The notes: generated from the letters alone by a model not told the origin. Positions 7,356 through 16,780 are shown, counted from the stretch's first letter. The stretch: DNA of 52,968 nucleotides from an uncultured Clostridia bacterium (GCA_904419945.1 CAJFTM010000005.1:1-52968), one strand, 5' to 3'. Numbers and translations are program-made.

Positions 7356-9332
7356 TCAGACTTTATTGAGAGAGCGGAACGCCTTTTCGACGACGTTATC
7401 CGCCGTAAAGCCGAACATTTCGAACAGCTTGTTGGCCGGCGCAGAGGCGCCGAAGGTGCTCATGGCGATGATCTCGCCCGCTTCTCCCGCATAGCGGTAC
7501 CAGGAGTAGGGGGATCCGGCTTCCACGCATACGCGCGCCTTCACTTCGGGCGGCAGCACTTCGTCCTTATAGCTCTGCGGCTGCTTTTCGAATTCCTCCA
7601 TGCACGGCATGGATACGACGCGCGCATCGACGCCCTTGCCTTTGAGGATCTCCTTTGCCTTCATGCACGGCTCGACTTCCGAACCGCTCGCGATGAGCAG
7701 CACGTCGGGTACAGCCTTTGCGCTGTCGGCCAGCACATAGCCGCCCTTCAGCGCTTCGAGGCCGGAGTGCTCGTATTGGGGCAGATTCTGGCGGGTGAGC
7801 ACGAGTGCGGTGGGGCCGTTGCCCGTCAGCGCGCTGATCCATGCGGCCGCCGTCTCTTTGCCGTCGGCCGGGCGGTACACCTTCATGTTCGGGATGGAGC
7901 GCAGCGCGATCAGCTGTTCCACGGGTTCGTGCGTCGGGCCGTCCTCGCCCACGCCGATGGAGTCGTGCGTGAGGATATAGGTGACGGGCAGGTGCATGAG
8001 CGCAGAAAGGCGCATGGCGTGCTTCATGTAATCGGAAAAGATGAAGAAGGTCGCGCAGTAAGCGCGCAGGCCGCCGTGCAGCTGGATGCCGTTGGCGATG
8101 GCTGCCATCGCATGTTCGCGGATGCCGAAGTGGATGTTGGATCCGGCGGGGTTTTCCGCCGTAAAGTCGGCCCTCTTCTTCATGTTGGATTTATTGGAAG
8201 GGGCAAGGTCTGCCGAGCCGCCGATCAGGTTGGGCAAAAGGTCGGCGAGCTTGTTCAGCACCGTCGCGCTCGTCCCGCGCGTCGCGTCCGGCTTCGCAAA
8301 TTCGAAGAGATCCGCGTCCTTTTTCAGGTCGGGCAGTTCATTGCTCATGTACTGCTTATACAGGGCCGCAAGCTCGGGGTAGGCCTGCTCGTATTCTTTG
8401 AGCAGTTTTTTCCACTTGCCCTGTTTTGCCGCGCCCTTGCGCGCGATCGCGCCGCAGTGTTCGGCAACTTCGTCGGGCACTTCGAAGGGCGGGCAGGTCC
8501 AGCCGAGATTTTCTTTTAATTTCTGCACGTTCTCCGCGCCGAGCGGCGCGCCGTGGCAGTCCTGCGATCCGGCGAGCGGCGAGCCGTAGCCGATGATGCT
8601 CTTGCAGATGATGAGGGAGGGCTTTTCCGTATCCGCCTTGGCTTTGCGCACGGCGCGGCGCAGCTGGTCGAGATCGTTGGCGTCGTCCACGTGCAGGACC
8701 TGCCAGCCCTGCGCCTTGAAGCGCATCGCCACGTCCTCGCGGAAGGTGATGTCGGTATTCCCTTCGATGGTGATGTCGTTGTCGTCATAGAAGAGGATGA
8801 GCTTTCCCAATTTGTGGGCGCCGGCAAAGGAACAGGCCTCGTAAGAAATACCCTCTTCCAGGCATCCGTCGCCGCAGAGCGCATAGGTATAGTGGTCGAC
8901 GACGGGGTATCCCTCGCGGTTGAAGGTCGCGGCGAGGTGCGCCTCGGCGAGCGCCATGCCGACGGCGTTGGCGATTCCCTGGCCGAGCGGGCCGGTCGTA
9001 GTCTCTACGCCGGGCGTGTGCCCGTATTCGGGGTGGCCGGGCGTCTTGTAGCCCAGCTGGCGGAAGTTCATCAGGTCCTCCTTCGAGAGGTCATACCCGA
9101 ACAGATAGAGGAGGGAATACAGCAGCATGGAGCCGTGCCCCGCCGAGAGCACAAAGCGGTCGCGGTCGTCCCACTTCGGATCCTTGGGATTGAATTTCAA
9201 AAAATCCGCGAAAATGGTGTAGCCGATGGGTGCGCTGCCGAGCGGCAGGCCGGGGTGACCGGAGTTTGCCTTCTGGATCGCATCCGCAGAAAGGACGCGG
9301 ATGGAGTTGACCGTCAATTGCCGAACATTCAT
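7356..9332 (-). CDS. tkt: Transketolase
   Basis: This 658-residue enzyme moves two-carbon ketol units between sugar phosphates in the non-oxidative pentose phosphate pathway, using thiamine diphosphate and a divalent metal. Family features in order: the N-terminal ADAIQKANSGHPGLPLG, GHGSMLLY, the thiamine-binding GDGCLEEG loop with the DDN segment, a pyrimidine-binding half containing GIREHAM, and DSIGVGEDGPTHEP. The length is normal. It lies 48 bases downstream of the hexose-phosphate mutase gene with no promoter between, so the two likely form a sugar-phosphate operon. The end is marked by a terminator shared with the convergent lipoprotein gene. Confidence 0.96.
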   Translation of the reverse strand: MNVRQLTVNSIRVLSADAIQKANSGHPGLPLGSAPIGYTIFADFLKFNPKDPKWDDRDRFVLSAGHGSMLLYSLLYLFGYDLSKEDLMNFRQLGYKTPGHPEYGHTPGVETTTGPLGQGIANAVGMALAEAHLAATFNREGYPVVDHYTYALCGDGCLEEGISYEACSFAGAHKLGKLILFYDDNDITIEGNTDITFREDVAMRFKAQGWQVLHVDDANDLDQLRRAVRKAKADTEKPSLIICKSIIGYGSPLAGSQDCHGAPLGAENVQKLKENLGWTCPPFEVPDEVAEHCGAIARKGAAKQGKWKKLLKEYEQAYPELAALYKQYMSNELPDLKKDADLFEFAKPDATRGTSATVLNKLADLLPNLIGGSADLAPSNKSNMKKRADFTAENPAGSNIHFGIREHAMAAIANGIQLHGGLRAYCATFFIFSDYMKHAMRLSALMHLPVTYILTHDSIGVGEDGPTHEPVEQLIALRSIPNMKVYRPADGKETAAAWISALTGNGPTALVLTRQNLPQYEHSGLEALKGGYVLADSAKAVPDVLLIASGSEVEPCMKAKEILKGKGVDARVVSMPCMEEFEKQPQSYKDEVLPPEVKARVCVEAGSPYSWYRYAGEAGEIIAMSTFGASAPANKLFEMFGFTADNVVEKAFRSLNKV

Positions 9333-9380
9333 ACGTAAAGTCTCCTTTTCAATATTCAGTGTATATTCGGAAAGCGCGGC

Positions 9381-10907
9381 TCATCGCTGCGCGTATTGTC
9401 TGAGTTTGGTCAGGTCGATCTCGCCGCCGTAGGGGGCGAGCAATGCGCAGAGCGCGCGGGCGATTTGCAGGCATCCGCCCTCCGCGTTGCTTTCAAAGTT
9501 GACGGGGAGGATGGGCTCGTGCAGGCTCTGGCGGATCAAGGCCCAGCCGTCGCCGTGTTCGCGGTCAAAGTTGATGCGCACGCCCTCATAGTTGTCCGGG
9601 GCGAGCGAGGCGCCCGCCTGTGCGGGGATGCGCGCCCGGATATCTTCGATGGCCGCCGCGCCGCACCGTTTAAAGTCCGCTCTGCCCGCGTCGGTAAAGC
9701 CCAGCCGCACTTCGGCCGCTTCCTTGGGTTCGGGGAGGTCGGCGATCAGGTCGGAGATGTCCTTTCCCTCTTTGGAGAGCTGCGCCAGGCATACGAGCAG
9801 CCGCGTCACGAGGTAGGCCCCGTCGTCGAGGAAATAATTTTCGAGCAGCGCCGCGTGCCCGCTCGTCTCGATGGCGAGTGGGGCGTATTCGCCAGCGGCG
9901 TTGAGTTCCTTTGCCTTGTCGATGACGTTGCGGTAGCCGCGCTTATAGCGGCAGTGCCTGCCGCCGCGCCCGCGGATGAATGCCGCCAATCCGTCGCTCG
10001 TCACCGAATCGGTCACGATGGTACCCGGCCGCTCGGCGAGCAGGATGGCGGAAATGAGCGCGATCAGCCGGTTGCGGTTGATCTCTTCGCCCTCCGCGTC
10101 GACGGCGCCCGCGCGGTCGACGTCCGTGTCAAAAATGATGCCGAAGTCCGCTCCCACCGCCTTGACCTGCGAGGAGATGGCGCGCATCGCGCCCTTGTCT
10201 TCGGGGTTGGGGATGTGGTTGGGGAATCGGCCGTCCGGTTCGAGGAAGCGGCTTCCTTCCGTATCGGCGCCGAGGGGGCGGAGCACCTTGTCCACATAAA
10301 ATCCGCCCGCGCCGTTGCCCGCGTCCACGATGACTTTTTTCCCCTCCAGCGGCTTCTCGCAGCCCGTCTTTTCGCGTACAAAGCGCACGAGCCCTGCCGC
10401 ATAGCGGTCGATGTAACGCAGCTCGCGCACGCTGCCGCGCTCGGCAGCGGAGAGGGCCCTGCCCTCGCTCGCCGCGGCGAGCAATGCCGCAATATCCTTT
10501 CCCTCCGGACCCCCTTCTTTCGTGAAGAATTTCAGCCCGTTCTTCTGGTAGGGGAGGTGGCTTGCCGTGATCATGACGGACGCATCCGCGCCGATGTCGC
10601 TTTCCTGCAGCAGCATGAACATGGATGGGGTGGAAGAGAGGCCCGTCAGCAGCACGTCGCAGCCGCTGTCCGCGATCGCATCCGCCGCGCAGGCGACGAT
10701 GCGCCCCGCCGAAAGGCGGGAATCGTGTCCGACCGCGATGGTCACCTTTTGTTTGCCGAGCTTTTGCGCGAGGCCGTGGCAATAGGCGCGCAGAATGCCG
10801 CGCACCGCTTCGTCGGTGAGCGTAACGGGGTCTCCCGCAACGCCATCGATAGCCGTGCCGCGCACGTCTGTGCCGCTCTGTAAGTTCATCCAATCCTGTT
10901 TTTCCAT
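9381..10907 (-). CDS. Phosphoglucomutase/phosphomannomutase family protein
   Basis: A 508-residue alpha-D-phosphohexomutase, which moves a phosphate between C1 and C6 of a hexose by way of a phosphoserine. The catalytic Ser116 is in ITASHLP, the metal loop is DTDVDR (260-265), and the sugar-binding ETSGH segment follows in domain 3. The C-terminal phosphate-binding domain ends in a short tail. The exact sugar (glucose or mannose) cannot be told from sequence. The start at 10907 follows GGGAGG. It is the first gene of the operon with transketolase and has a good promoter at 10935-10963. Confidence 0.9.
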   Translation of the reverse strand: MEKQDWMNLQSGTDVRGTAIDGVAGDPVTLTDEAVRGILRAYCHGLAQKLGKQKVTIAVGHDSRLSAGRIVACAADAIADSGCDVLLTGLSSTPSMFMLLQESDIGADASVMITASHLPYQKNGLKFFTKEGGPEGKDIAALLAAASEGRALSAAERGSVRELRYIDRYAAGLVRFVREKTGCEKPLEGKKVIVDAGNGAGGFYVDKVLRPLGADTEGSRFLEPDGRFPNHIPNPEDKGAMRAISSQVKAVGADFGIIFDTDVDRAGAVDAEGEEINRNRLIALISAILLAERPGTIVTDSVTSDGLAAFIRGRGGRHCRYKRGYRNVIDKAKELNAAGEYAPLAIETSGHAALLENYFLDDGAYLVTRLLVCLAQLSKEGKDISDLIADLPEPKEAAEVRLGFTDAGRADFKRCGAAAIEDIRARIPAQAGASLAPDNYEGVRINFDREHGDGWALIRQSLHEPILPVNFESNAEGGCLQIARALCALLAPYGGEIDLTKLRQYAQR

Positions 10908-10934
10908 ACGCAAGCCTCCCGATGAGTCCTTTCT

Positions 10935-10963
10935 ATTATAATCCAAACGTGCCCGTTTTTCAA
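10935..10963 (-). promoter_or_regulatory. Promoter of the mutase-transketolase operon
   Basis: On the minus strand, TTGAAA (10958-10963), a 17-base spacer and TATAAT (10935-10940). Confidence 0.8.
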
Positions 10964-11065
10964 GTCATTTTTGCGGAATTCGTACACTCTTTTGTAAATT
11001 TGGAAGGCCGCGGCCGTAAAAAACAGGCCGATCGGAAAGAAAGGGCAAAAGATTGCGTAAGATGG

Positions 11066-11094
11066 TTTACAAAGTTTAACGATTATGGTATACT
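11066..11094 (+). promoter_or_regulatory. Promoter of the degV pair
   Basis: TTTACA (11066-11071), a 17-base spacer and TATACT (11089-11094). The leader is about 45 bases long. Confidence 0.75.
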
Positions 11095-11144
11095 GTATGA
11101 AAATATTCATTTCCGCACAGGGAAGGAAGAAAAAAGGGGGCTCT

Positions 11145-12035
11145 ATGTCGAAGTTTATCGTATCGACCGATTCGACGGCCGATCTGTATGCCGATTACGT
11201 CCGCGCGCACGACGTGCGCCTTGCCCCGCTCTCATTCACGATGGAAAAGGATGGCGTCGTCCGGGAATACCTCGACGCTTTTACCGATTATGCCCAATAT
11301 GTCGACTTCTTTGTGCAGCTGCGCAACAAGGTTTCCGCACGTACGTCGATGCTGAACTACGAGTCGCATTATTCGCATTTTGAAAAGATCGCGAAGGATG
11401 GCGGGGCGGACGTCCTGCATTTTACGATCTCCAGCGGCTTGGCTTCGACCATATATGTGGCGAGGCAGGCGGCGGAAGATGTCAAAAAGCAATATCCGGC
11501 GTTTCGTCTGAAAGTGGTGGATTCACTGGCGGCTACGATCGGGCAGGGCGAGCTGGTGTACGAGGCGGTGCGCCTGCGCGACGCGGGCAAAACGCTCGAC
11601 GAGGCGTATGCGATCGTCACGGATCTGCCGCTGCATTTCCAATATGTGATCGCCGCGAACGATCTCTTCTATCTCCAGCGGGGCGGGAGAGTTTCTGCGG
11701 CTTCGGCGATCGTCGGCAGTGCGCTCGGCGTCAAGCCGGTGCTCTCCTTCACGCAGGACGGCAAGCTGTCCGTCATCGACAAGGTGCGCGGCATGAAGCG
11801 CGTGTTCGCGTATGCGCTGGAAAAGATGGAAAAGTTCCCTCCCGTCGAGGAGGGGCGCGTGATCCACGTCGTCCATACGGATGCGGAGAAGGATGCGGAT
11901 GAGCTCGCCGCCATGATCGAGGCGCGCTGGGGCACAAGACCGGAAGTCAGCATCATGGGCCCGGTCATCGGTACGCACGTCGGCCCGGGCGCCGTCGCCG
12001 TCCTTTGGAAGAGCAAAGAGATCCGCTGTGACTGA
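11145..12035 (+). CDS. DegV family fatty-acid-binding protein (first copy)
   Basis: A 296-residue DegV-family protein. Known members (FakB) bind a fatty acid in a deep pocket and present it to the FakA kinase for phospholipid synthesis. Typical segments are visible: an N-terminal VSTDSTADL with the S/T cluster, SARTSML-like RTSM in the lid region, HFTISSGLAST, a GQGELV helix, and a C-terminal HTDAEKDA followed by GPVIGTHVGPGAV. The start at 11145 follows GGGGG. It is followed 78 bases later by a paralogue with very similar ends, so this is a tandem duplication. No fakA kinase gene is in the window. Confidence 0.9.
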   Translation: MSKFIVSTDSTADLYADYVRAHDVRLAPLSFTMEKDGVVREYLDAFTDYAQYVDFFVQLRNKVSARTSMLNYESHYSHFEKIAKDGGADVLHFTISSGLASTIYVARQAAEDVKKQYPAFRLKVVDSLAATIGQGELVYEAVRLRDAGKTLDEAYAIVTDLPLHFQYVIAANDLFYLQRGGRVSAASAIVGSALGVKPVLSFTQDGKLSVIDKVRGMKRVFAYALEKMEKFPPVEEGRVIHVVHTDAEKDADELAAMIEARWGTRPEVSIMGPVIGTHVGPGAVAVLWKSKEIRCD

Positions 12036-12113
12036 GATCATTTTCCCGGCAGGGCATCCGCTCTGCCGCAATTTTTGAATCGGACCTTACATAAGAACCA
12101 CGGAGAGATACCT

Positions 12114-13010
12114 ATGGAAGAAAGTTTTGTCATTTCATCAGATTCGACCTGCGACCTCTATCGCGATTATGCGCGCGAGCACGATATCCGCATCGTCCCG
12201 CTTTCCTTTACGATGGAGGAGAACGGCGCGCTGAGCGAGGGGGTCGACAATTTTGCCGAATACGAGCAGTACGTCAATTTTTACCGCCGCTTGCGTGCGG
12301 GCGGCTTTTCTCGCACGTCCATGCTCACGTACGACGCGCATTGCGCGCACTTTGAACGGCTGATCGCGGACGGCGCGCGCGAGATCATCCACGTCTCCCT
12401 TTCGGGCGGGCTTTCGCCCACGGCGAATGTCGCCGCGCAGGCCGCGCGGGATGTTGCCGCCAAGCATCCCGGCTGCCATATTTACGCCGTCGATTCCTTT
12501 GCCGCGACCATCGGTCAGGGCGCGCTCGTGCGCGAGGCGGTACGCCTGCGTGCGGAAGGGAAGGGCGCCGCAGAAACCAGCGAAGCGATCAAGGAGATCC
12601 CTTTTCATCTGCAGTACGCGATCATCGCGAACGATTTGTATTATTTGAAGCGGGGCGGCCGCGTCTCCGCCATCGCCGCGGCGGCGGGCACCGTACTCAA
12701 GATCAAGCCGGTACTCTCCTTTACGCGGGAGGGCAAGCTGATCGTCCTCGAAAAGTGCAAGGGGATGAAAAAGGCCTTTTCCCGCACCCTCGAGCGGATG
12801 GAAAAGATGCCTCCCGTCGGGGAGGGGCGCATCATCCGCATCGTCCATACGGATGCGGAGGAGCAGGCGGAGGAACTTGCCGATCTCGTCGAGGCGCGCT
12901 GGGGCACACGCCCGGAGATCAGCATCATGGGACCCGTCATCGGTTCGCACGTCGGGCCGGGGTCTGTTTCCATGATCTGGCGCACAAAGGAGGGGCGCAA
13001 CGACGGCTGA
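12114..13010 (+). CDS. DegV family fatty-acid-binding protein (second copy)
   Basis: A 298-residue paralogue of the preceding gene, aligned along its whole length: SSDSTCDLY at the N-terminus, FSRTSMLTY in the lid, VSLSGGLSPT in the binding loop and HVGPGSV near the end. The differences concentrate in the lid and pocket region, which would fit a second lipid specificity. In several Firmicutes, paired FakB proteins differ in preference for saturated and unsaturated fatty acids. That role here is inference. The ATG at 12114 is preceded by GGAGA. There is no separate promoter, so it should share the mRNA with the first copy. Confidence 0.9.
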   Translation: MEESFVISSDSTCDLYRDYAREHDIRIVPLSFTMEENGALSEGVDNFAEYEQYVNFYRRLRAGGFSRTSMLTYDAHCAHFERLIADGAREIIHVSLSGGLSPTANVAAQAARDVAAKHPGCHIYAVDSFAATIGQGALVREAVRLRAEGKGAAETSEAIKEIPFHLQYAIIANDLYYLKRGGRVSAIAAAAGTVLKIKPVLSFTREGKLIVLEKCKGMKKAFSRTLERMEKMPPVGEGRIIRIVHTDAEEQAEELADLVEARWGTRPEISIMGPVIGSHVGPGSVSMIWRTKEGRNDG

Positions 13011-13173
13011 CGCGCGTCTGCCGTGCGCGGTGTTTCCGTGCGGCCCTGTCCGGAAACAGCGCGAGCCGTATTCCCGCCGCAGTCCGTGCGGGAAAGGGAA
13101 CGGCCGAGCGGGGCCCGGGCGGGCGTTTTCAGCGGAAAAAGGTGCGCCGGCGGCAAAAAAAGTGAAAAATGAA

Positions 13174-13202
13174 TTGTATTGTTTGAAAAAATATGGTATA
13201 CT
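13174..13202 (+). promoter_or_regulatory. Promoter of proS
   Basis: TTGTAT (13174-13179), a 17-base spacer and TATACT (13197-13202). The -10 box lies inside the left arm of the hairpin described next. Confidence 0.65.
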
Positions 13203-13232
13203 TGATGGCAGTATCACCATATTTTTGTTTTT
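13190..13232 (+). terminator. Terminator of degV mRNA overlapping proS promoter
   Basis: A 13-base-pair stem (13190-13202 with 13210-13223, one bulged C at 13215) with a 7-base loop, then TTTGTTTTTT. It can end the degV transcript. Its left arm contains the proS -10 box, so transcripts started at the proS promoter lack that arm and escape termination. Confidence 0.6.
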
Positions 13233-13268
13233 TCGCGCCGCGGTGCAGCGGCGCTCGGAGGAGGCATC

Positions 13269-14699
13269 ATGGCAAAAGACAATCAGTTCGTCAATCAGAT
13301 CGCAGACATCGAAACGGATTTTCCCCGTTGGTATACGGACGTCGTGATCCGCACCAAACTGGTCGATTACGGCCCCGTCAAGGGTACAATGGTCATCCGT
13401 CCGTACGGCTATGCCATTTGGGAGAATATTCAGAAGGAGCTGGACGCCCGCTTTAAGGCGACCGGCCATCAGAATGCATACTTCCCGCTGCTCATCCCGT
13501 ACAGCTTTATGACGCGCGAGGCGGAGCACGTCGAGGGCTTTGCGCCCGAAGTTGCGGTAGTCACCGTCGGCGGCGGCGAGGAGCTCGCAGAGCCGCTGGT
13601 CATCCGCCCGACAAGCGAGACGGTCATCGGCGAGATGTACTCCAAGTGGCTGCAATCGTACCGCGATCTGCCCATCCTCATCAACCAGTGGGCAAACGTC
13701 GTCCGCTGGGAAAAGACGACCCGCCCCTTCCTGCGGACGAGTGAATTTCTTTGGCAGGAAGGTCACACTGCCCATGCCACCGAAGAGGAGGCGATGGAGG
13801 AGACGATGAAGATGCTCGGCGTCTATAAAGAATTTGCCGAGAACTGCCTCGCCATCCCCGTATTCACCGGCCGCAAGACGGAAAAGGAGAAGTTTGCGGG
13901 TGCCGTCGCTACCTTCGGCATGGAGGCGATGATGCACGACGGAAAGAGCCTGCAGGCGGGCACGTCCCATTACTTCGGGCAGAATTTTTCCAAGGCATTC
14001 GATATACAGTACTTGGACAAGGACGGCGTGCATAAGTATGCGTATACTTCGTCGTGGGGCGTTTCCACCCGTCTGATCGGTGCGATCATCATGGTGCACG
14101 GCGACCAGCGCGGCTTGGCGCTCCCGCCCGCTGTCGCGCCCGTACAGGCGATCATCGTTCCCATCGCGGCGAAAAAGGAGGGAGTCCTCGAGGCGGTCGC
14201 CGCGCTCAAGGCGGAGCTGCTCGCCGCAGGGATCCGTGCCGAATCTGACCTCACCGACAACAGCCCCGGCTGGAAGTTCAACGAGTGGGAAATGAAGGGC
14301 GTTCCGCTGCGCATCGAGCTCGGGCCGCGCGACATCGAGGCGGGCAAGATGACGGTCGTCCGCCGCGACAACTTTGAAAAGTCTGAAGTTTCGCGCGAGA
14401 ACGCAGCCGATACGGTAAAGAAGCTGCTCGCCGACATCCAGACAGGTATGTACGAAAAGGCGAAAAGGCGCAAAGAGGAGCGCGTCGTCGGGGCGGATTC
14501 CGTCGAAGAACTGCTGCGCGGCGTCGAAGGGGGCAACTTTGTCAAGGCGGGCTGGTGCGGCTGCCGCGAGTGCGAGGAAAAGATCAAGGAACAGACCGCC
14601 GCGTCTGCGCGCGTCATCGTCGAGGACGAAACGGCCGAAACCTGCGTCTGCTGCGGTAAAAAAGCAAAGCACGTCGTACTCTTCGCGCGCGCTTATTGA
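13269..14699 (+). CDS. proS: Prolyl-tRNA synthetase (short, archaeal/eukaryote-like type)
   Basis: A 476-residue class II synthetase that charges tRNA-Pro. It is the short form without the editing insertion that is typical of E. coli ProRS. Motifs: FPRWYTDVVIRTKL near the N-terminus, RPTSE with MYSKW (motif 2 region), RTSEFLWQEGHTAH, and HGDQRGLALPPAVAPVQ (motif 3 and start of the anticodon domain). A C-terminal zinc-binding-like region (CGCREC and CVCCGKK) ends in FARAY, the conserved terminal Tyr of this type. An AGGAGG site precedes the ATG. No T-box was found upstream. Confidence 0.96.
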   Translation: MAKDNQFVNQIADIETDFPRWYTDVVIRTKLVDYGPVKGTMVIRPYGYAIWENIQKELDARFKATGHQNAYFPLLIPYSFMTREAEHVEGFAPEVAVVTVGGGEELAEPLVIRPTSETVIGEMYSKWLQSYRDLPILINQWANVVRWEKTTRPFLRTSEFLWQEGHTAHATEEEAMEETMKMLGVYKEFAENCLAIPVFTGRKTEKEKFAGAVATFGMEAMMHDGKSLQAGTSHYFGQNFSKAFDIQYLDKDGVHKYAYTSSWGVSTRLIGAIIMVHGDQRGLALPPAVAPVQAIIVPIAAKKEGVLEAVAALKAELLAAGIRAESDLTDNSPGWKFNEWEMKGVPLRIELGPRDIEAGKMTVVRRDNFEKSEVSRENAADTVKKLLADIQTGMYEKAKRRKEERVVGADSVEELLRGVEGGNFVKAGWCGCRECEEKIKEQTAASARVIVEDETAETCVCCGKKAKHVVLFARAY

Positions 14700-14812
14700 G
14701 GATGAAATTGTAGGGACCACGCCTTTCGGCGCGGCCTGTAAATAAAATTTGCGACTTTGCACAGTACTGTGCGAGGCATAAACGGTTGGGCCGATGTGAC
14801 GGAAGGGGATAC

Positions 14813-15508
14813 ATGATCGACTGGAAGAGCATCCGTGCGGCCGTCTTCGATCTGGACGGCACGCTCATCGACAGCGCGCGCATCTGGCAGGAAGTGGACG
14901 AAACATTTTTTGCGCGGCGCGGAATGGCCGTCCCTGACGGGTACGCGGAGGAGATCGCTCACCTCGGTTTTGCGGAGAGCGCGGCCCTCACGGTACAGCG
15001 CTACTTCCCGCGGGAAAATGCGGCCGATATCATTGAAGAATGGCGGGAGCTTTCCCTCTCCCGCTACAAGGCGGAGGAGGGAGCCCGCTATTTTAAGCCG
15101 GGAGCGGTGCAGCTGGTCAGCCGCATGCGCGCGGCGGGGCTGCGCCTGTGTGTGGCGACGGCATCTTCCCCCGAGTTTTTTCTCCCCATTCTGCGGGCGG
15201 GCGGCGTCGAATCGCTGTTTGACGCCTTCGTCACCGTCGCGGATGCGGGCAAAAACAAGAGCTTCCCGGACATCTTTTTGCAGAGCGCGCAGCGCTTGGG
15301 AGTTTCGCCCGCGGCCTGTGCCGTATTTGAAGACAACGGCAGGGCTCTGGTCGCTGCAAAGCAGGCCGGCATGCATACCTGCGCCGTGTACGACGGGCAG
15401 CCGGAAGCGGCATGGTCGGCCATCTGTGCGGACGCCGACCTCGTCCTGTACGATCTTCGCCGCTGCGGGCCGTTTGCGGCGGAGTCGGACGAGACGATGC
15501 GGCCGTAA
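14813..15508 (+). CDS. HAD-superfamily hydrolase (phosphoglycolate/beta-PGM type)
   Basis: A 231-residue HAD phosphatase or mutase. Motif I is FDLDGTLIDS (residues about 11-20, nucleophile Asp11 or so), motif II is the TASS segment, the conserved Lys is in GKNKSFPD, and motif IV is FEDN. A helical cap lies between motifs I and II, as in beta-phosphoglucomutase and phosphoglycolate phosphatase. The substrate cannot be assigned. The start at 14813 follows GGAAGGGG. It lies 40 bases before asnA, probably in the same transcript. Confidence 0.88.
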   Translation: MIDWKSIRAAVFDLDGTLIDSARIWQEVDETFFARRGMAVPDGYAEEIAHLGFAESAALTVQRYFPRENAADIIEEWRELSLSRYKAEEGARYFKPGAVQLVSRMRAAGLRLCVATASSPEFFLPILRAGGVESLFDAFVTVADAGKNKSFPDIFLQSAQRLGVSPAACAVFEDNGRALVAAKQAGMHTCAVYDGQPEAAWSAICADADLVLYDLRRCGPFAAESDETMRP

Positions 15509-15548
15509 CAGAGCCGCAAAACACGTATTCTATCACGCGAGGTACTCT

Positions 15549-16532
15549 ATGTATACGCCGAAATTGACTTTGATCGAGACGGAACGCGCCCTCAAGGAGG
15601 TCAAGACCGTCTTTGAAGCAGAACTTTCACAGGCACTCAACCTGACGCGCATCAGCGCGCCGCTCTTCGTTTCCCGCGCGAGCGGTCTCAACGATAACCT
15701 CAACGGCGTCGAGCGCCCCGTTTCATTTGACCTGAAGGCGACGGGCGAAACGGCAGAAGTGGTGCAGTCGCTCGCAAAATGGAAGCGTTATGCCCTCGGG
15801 AAATATCGTTTCGGCGTTCGGTTCGGGCTGTATACCGACATGAACGCGATCCGCCGCGACGAAGATCTCGACAATCTGCATTCCGTTTATGTCGATCAGT
15901 GGGACTGGGAGGCTGTCATCCGTCGGGAGGATCGCAACATCGATTTTTTACAGGCGACCGTCCGCAAGATCTATGCGGCCCTGAAGGCGACGGCGGAGCG
16001 CATCTGCGCCGAGTTTCCCGCCCTCGATAACTATTTGCCGGATGAGATCTGCTTTGTCAGCACCCAGCAGCTGGAAGATCTCTATCCCGATCTCACACCC
16101 AAACAGCGCGAAACGGCGTATGTGCGCGAACGGGGCGCCGCCTTTATCATGCAGATCGGCGGCCGGCTGCGTTCGGGGCAAAAGCACGACGGCCGCGCGC
16201 CCGACTACGATGACTGGGCTCTGAACGGAGACATCGTGCTCTATTATCCCGTGCTTGACTGTGCCTTTGAGATCTCCTCGATGGGCATCCGCGTGGATGA
16301 GGACAGCCTCGTTTCCCAGTTAAAGGCGGAAAACTGTCTCGAGCGGCTGGAGTATCCCTTCCATAAAGCGCTCGTCGCGGGGGAATTGCCTCTGACGATG
16401 GGCGGCGGGATCGGCCAGTCCCGCCTGTGCATGTTTTTGCTCAACAAGATGCACATCGGCGAGGTGCAGGTCTCCCTTTGGGACGAAAAGACGGAGCAGT
16501 ATTGCCGCGAGAACAATATCCCGCTCATGTAA
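15549..16532 (+). CDS. asnA: Aspartate-ammonia ligase (asparagine synthetase A)
   Basis: A 327-residue enzyme that makes asparagine from aspartate, ammonia and ATP, with AMP and diphosphate as products. It has the class-II-synthetase-like fold. Recognisable segments: the N-terminal L-RISAPLFV, LNDNLNGVERPVSF, YTDMNAIRRDED, HSVYVDQWDWE, a central IGGRLRSGQKHDGRAPDYDDW, and the C-terminal MGGGIGQSRLCMFLL. The length matches the family's roughly 330. The start at 15549 has only a weak ribosome site (GAGGTA), so its translation may depend on the upstream HAD gene. An 8-base inverted repeat spans the stop codon, but there is no T-tract. Confidence 0.96.
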   Translation: MYTPKLTLIETERALKEVKTVFEAELSQALNLTRISAPLFVSRASGLNDNLNGVERPVSFDLKATGETAEVVQSLAKWKRYALGKYRFGVRFGLYTDMNAIRRDEDLDNLHSVYVDQWDWEAVIRREDRNIDFLQATVRKIYAALKATAERICAEFPALDNYLPDEICFVSTQQLEDLYPDLTPKQRETAYVRERGAAFIMQIGGRLRSGQKHDGRAPDYDDWALNGDIVLYYPVLDCAFEISSMGIRVDEDSLVSQLKAENCLERLEYPFHKALVAGELPLTMGGGIGQSRLCMFLLNKMHIGEVQVSLWDEKTEQYCRENNIPLM

Positions 16533-16751
16533 AGCGGGATCGGCGGGCTGATAGGCATTTTTATGAAAACTGTCGCGTCGCGGCCGAGCCGATCACGGGC
16601 GAGGGGCGGTTCACGAATAGTCCGCTGGGCGGGCATTCCTTGCGTTGCCTCGCCGAAGATTTTCGTATATCTCGTCAATTTTGAAACGAGGGAGATTCCT
16701 GTCGGCCACTTCGGCATCTCGCTGATCGATTGTTGTGAATAGAAAAAGCGG

Positions 16752-16780
16752 GCCCGCAGCCATTCGGCTGCGGGCCTATT
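16752..16780. terminator. Terminator between asnA and DUF975 gene
   Basis: A perfect 9-base stem (16752-16760 with 16767-16775) with T-rich tails on both strands. The region 16533-16750 between asnA and this hairpin holds nothing I can assign. Confidence 0.8.

Noticed and set aside
13011-13268. T-box leader before proS
   Set aside because: No T-box sequence (a GGTGGNACCGCG-like antiterminator) is present; the hairpin there fits a terminator of the upstream operon.
12138-14762. 874-residue minus-strand open frame across degV and proS
   Set aside because: It is antisense to two well-supported genes and has arbitrary composition.
14835-15548. Long N-terminal extension of AsnA
   Set aside because: The extension overlaps the HAD gene in another frame; AsnA homology begins exactly at the ATG at 15549.
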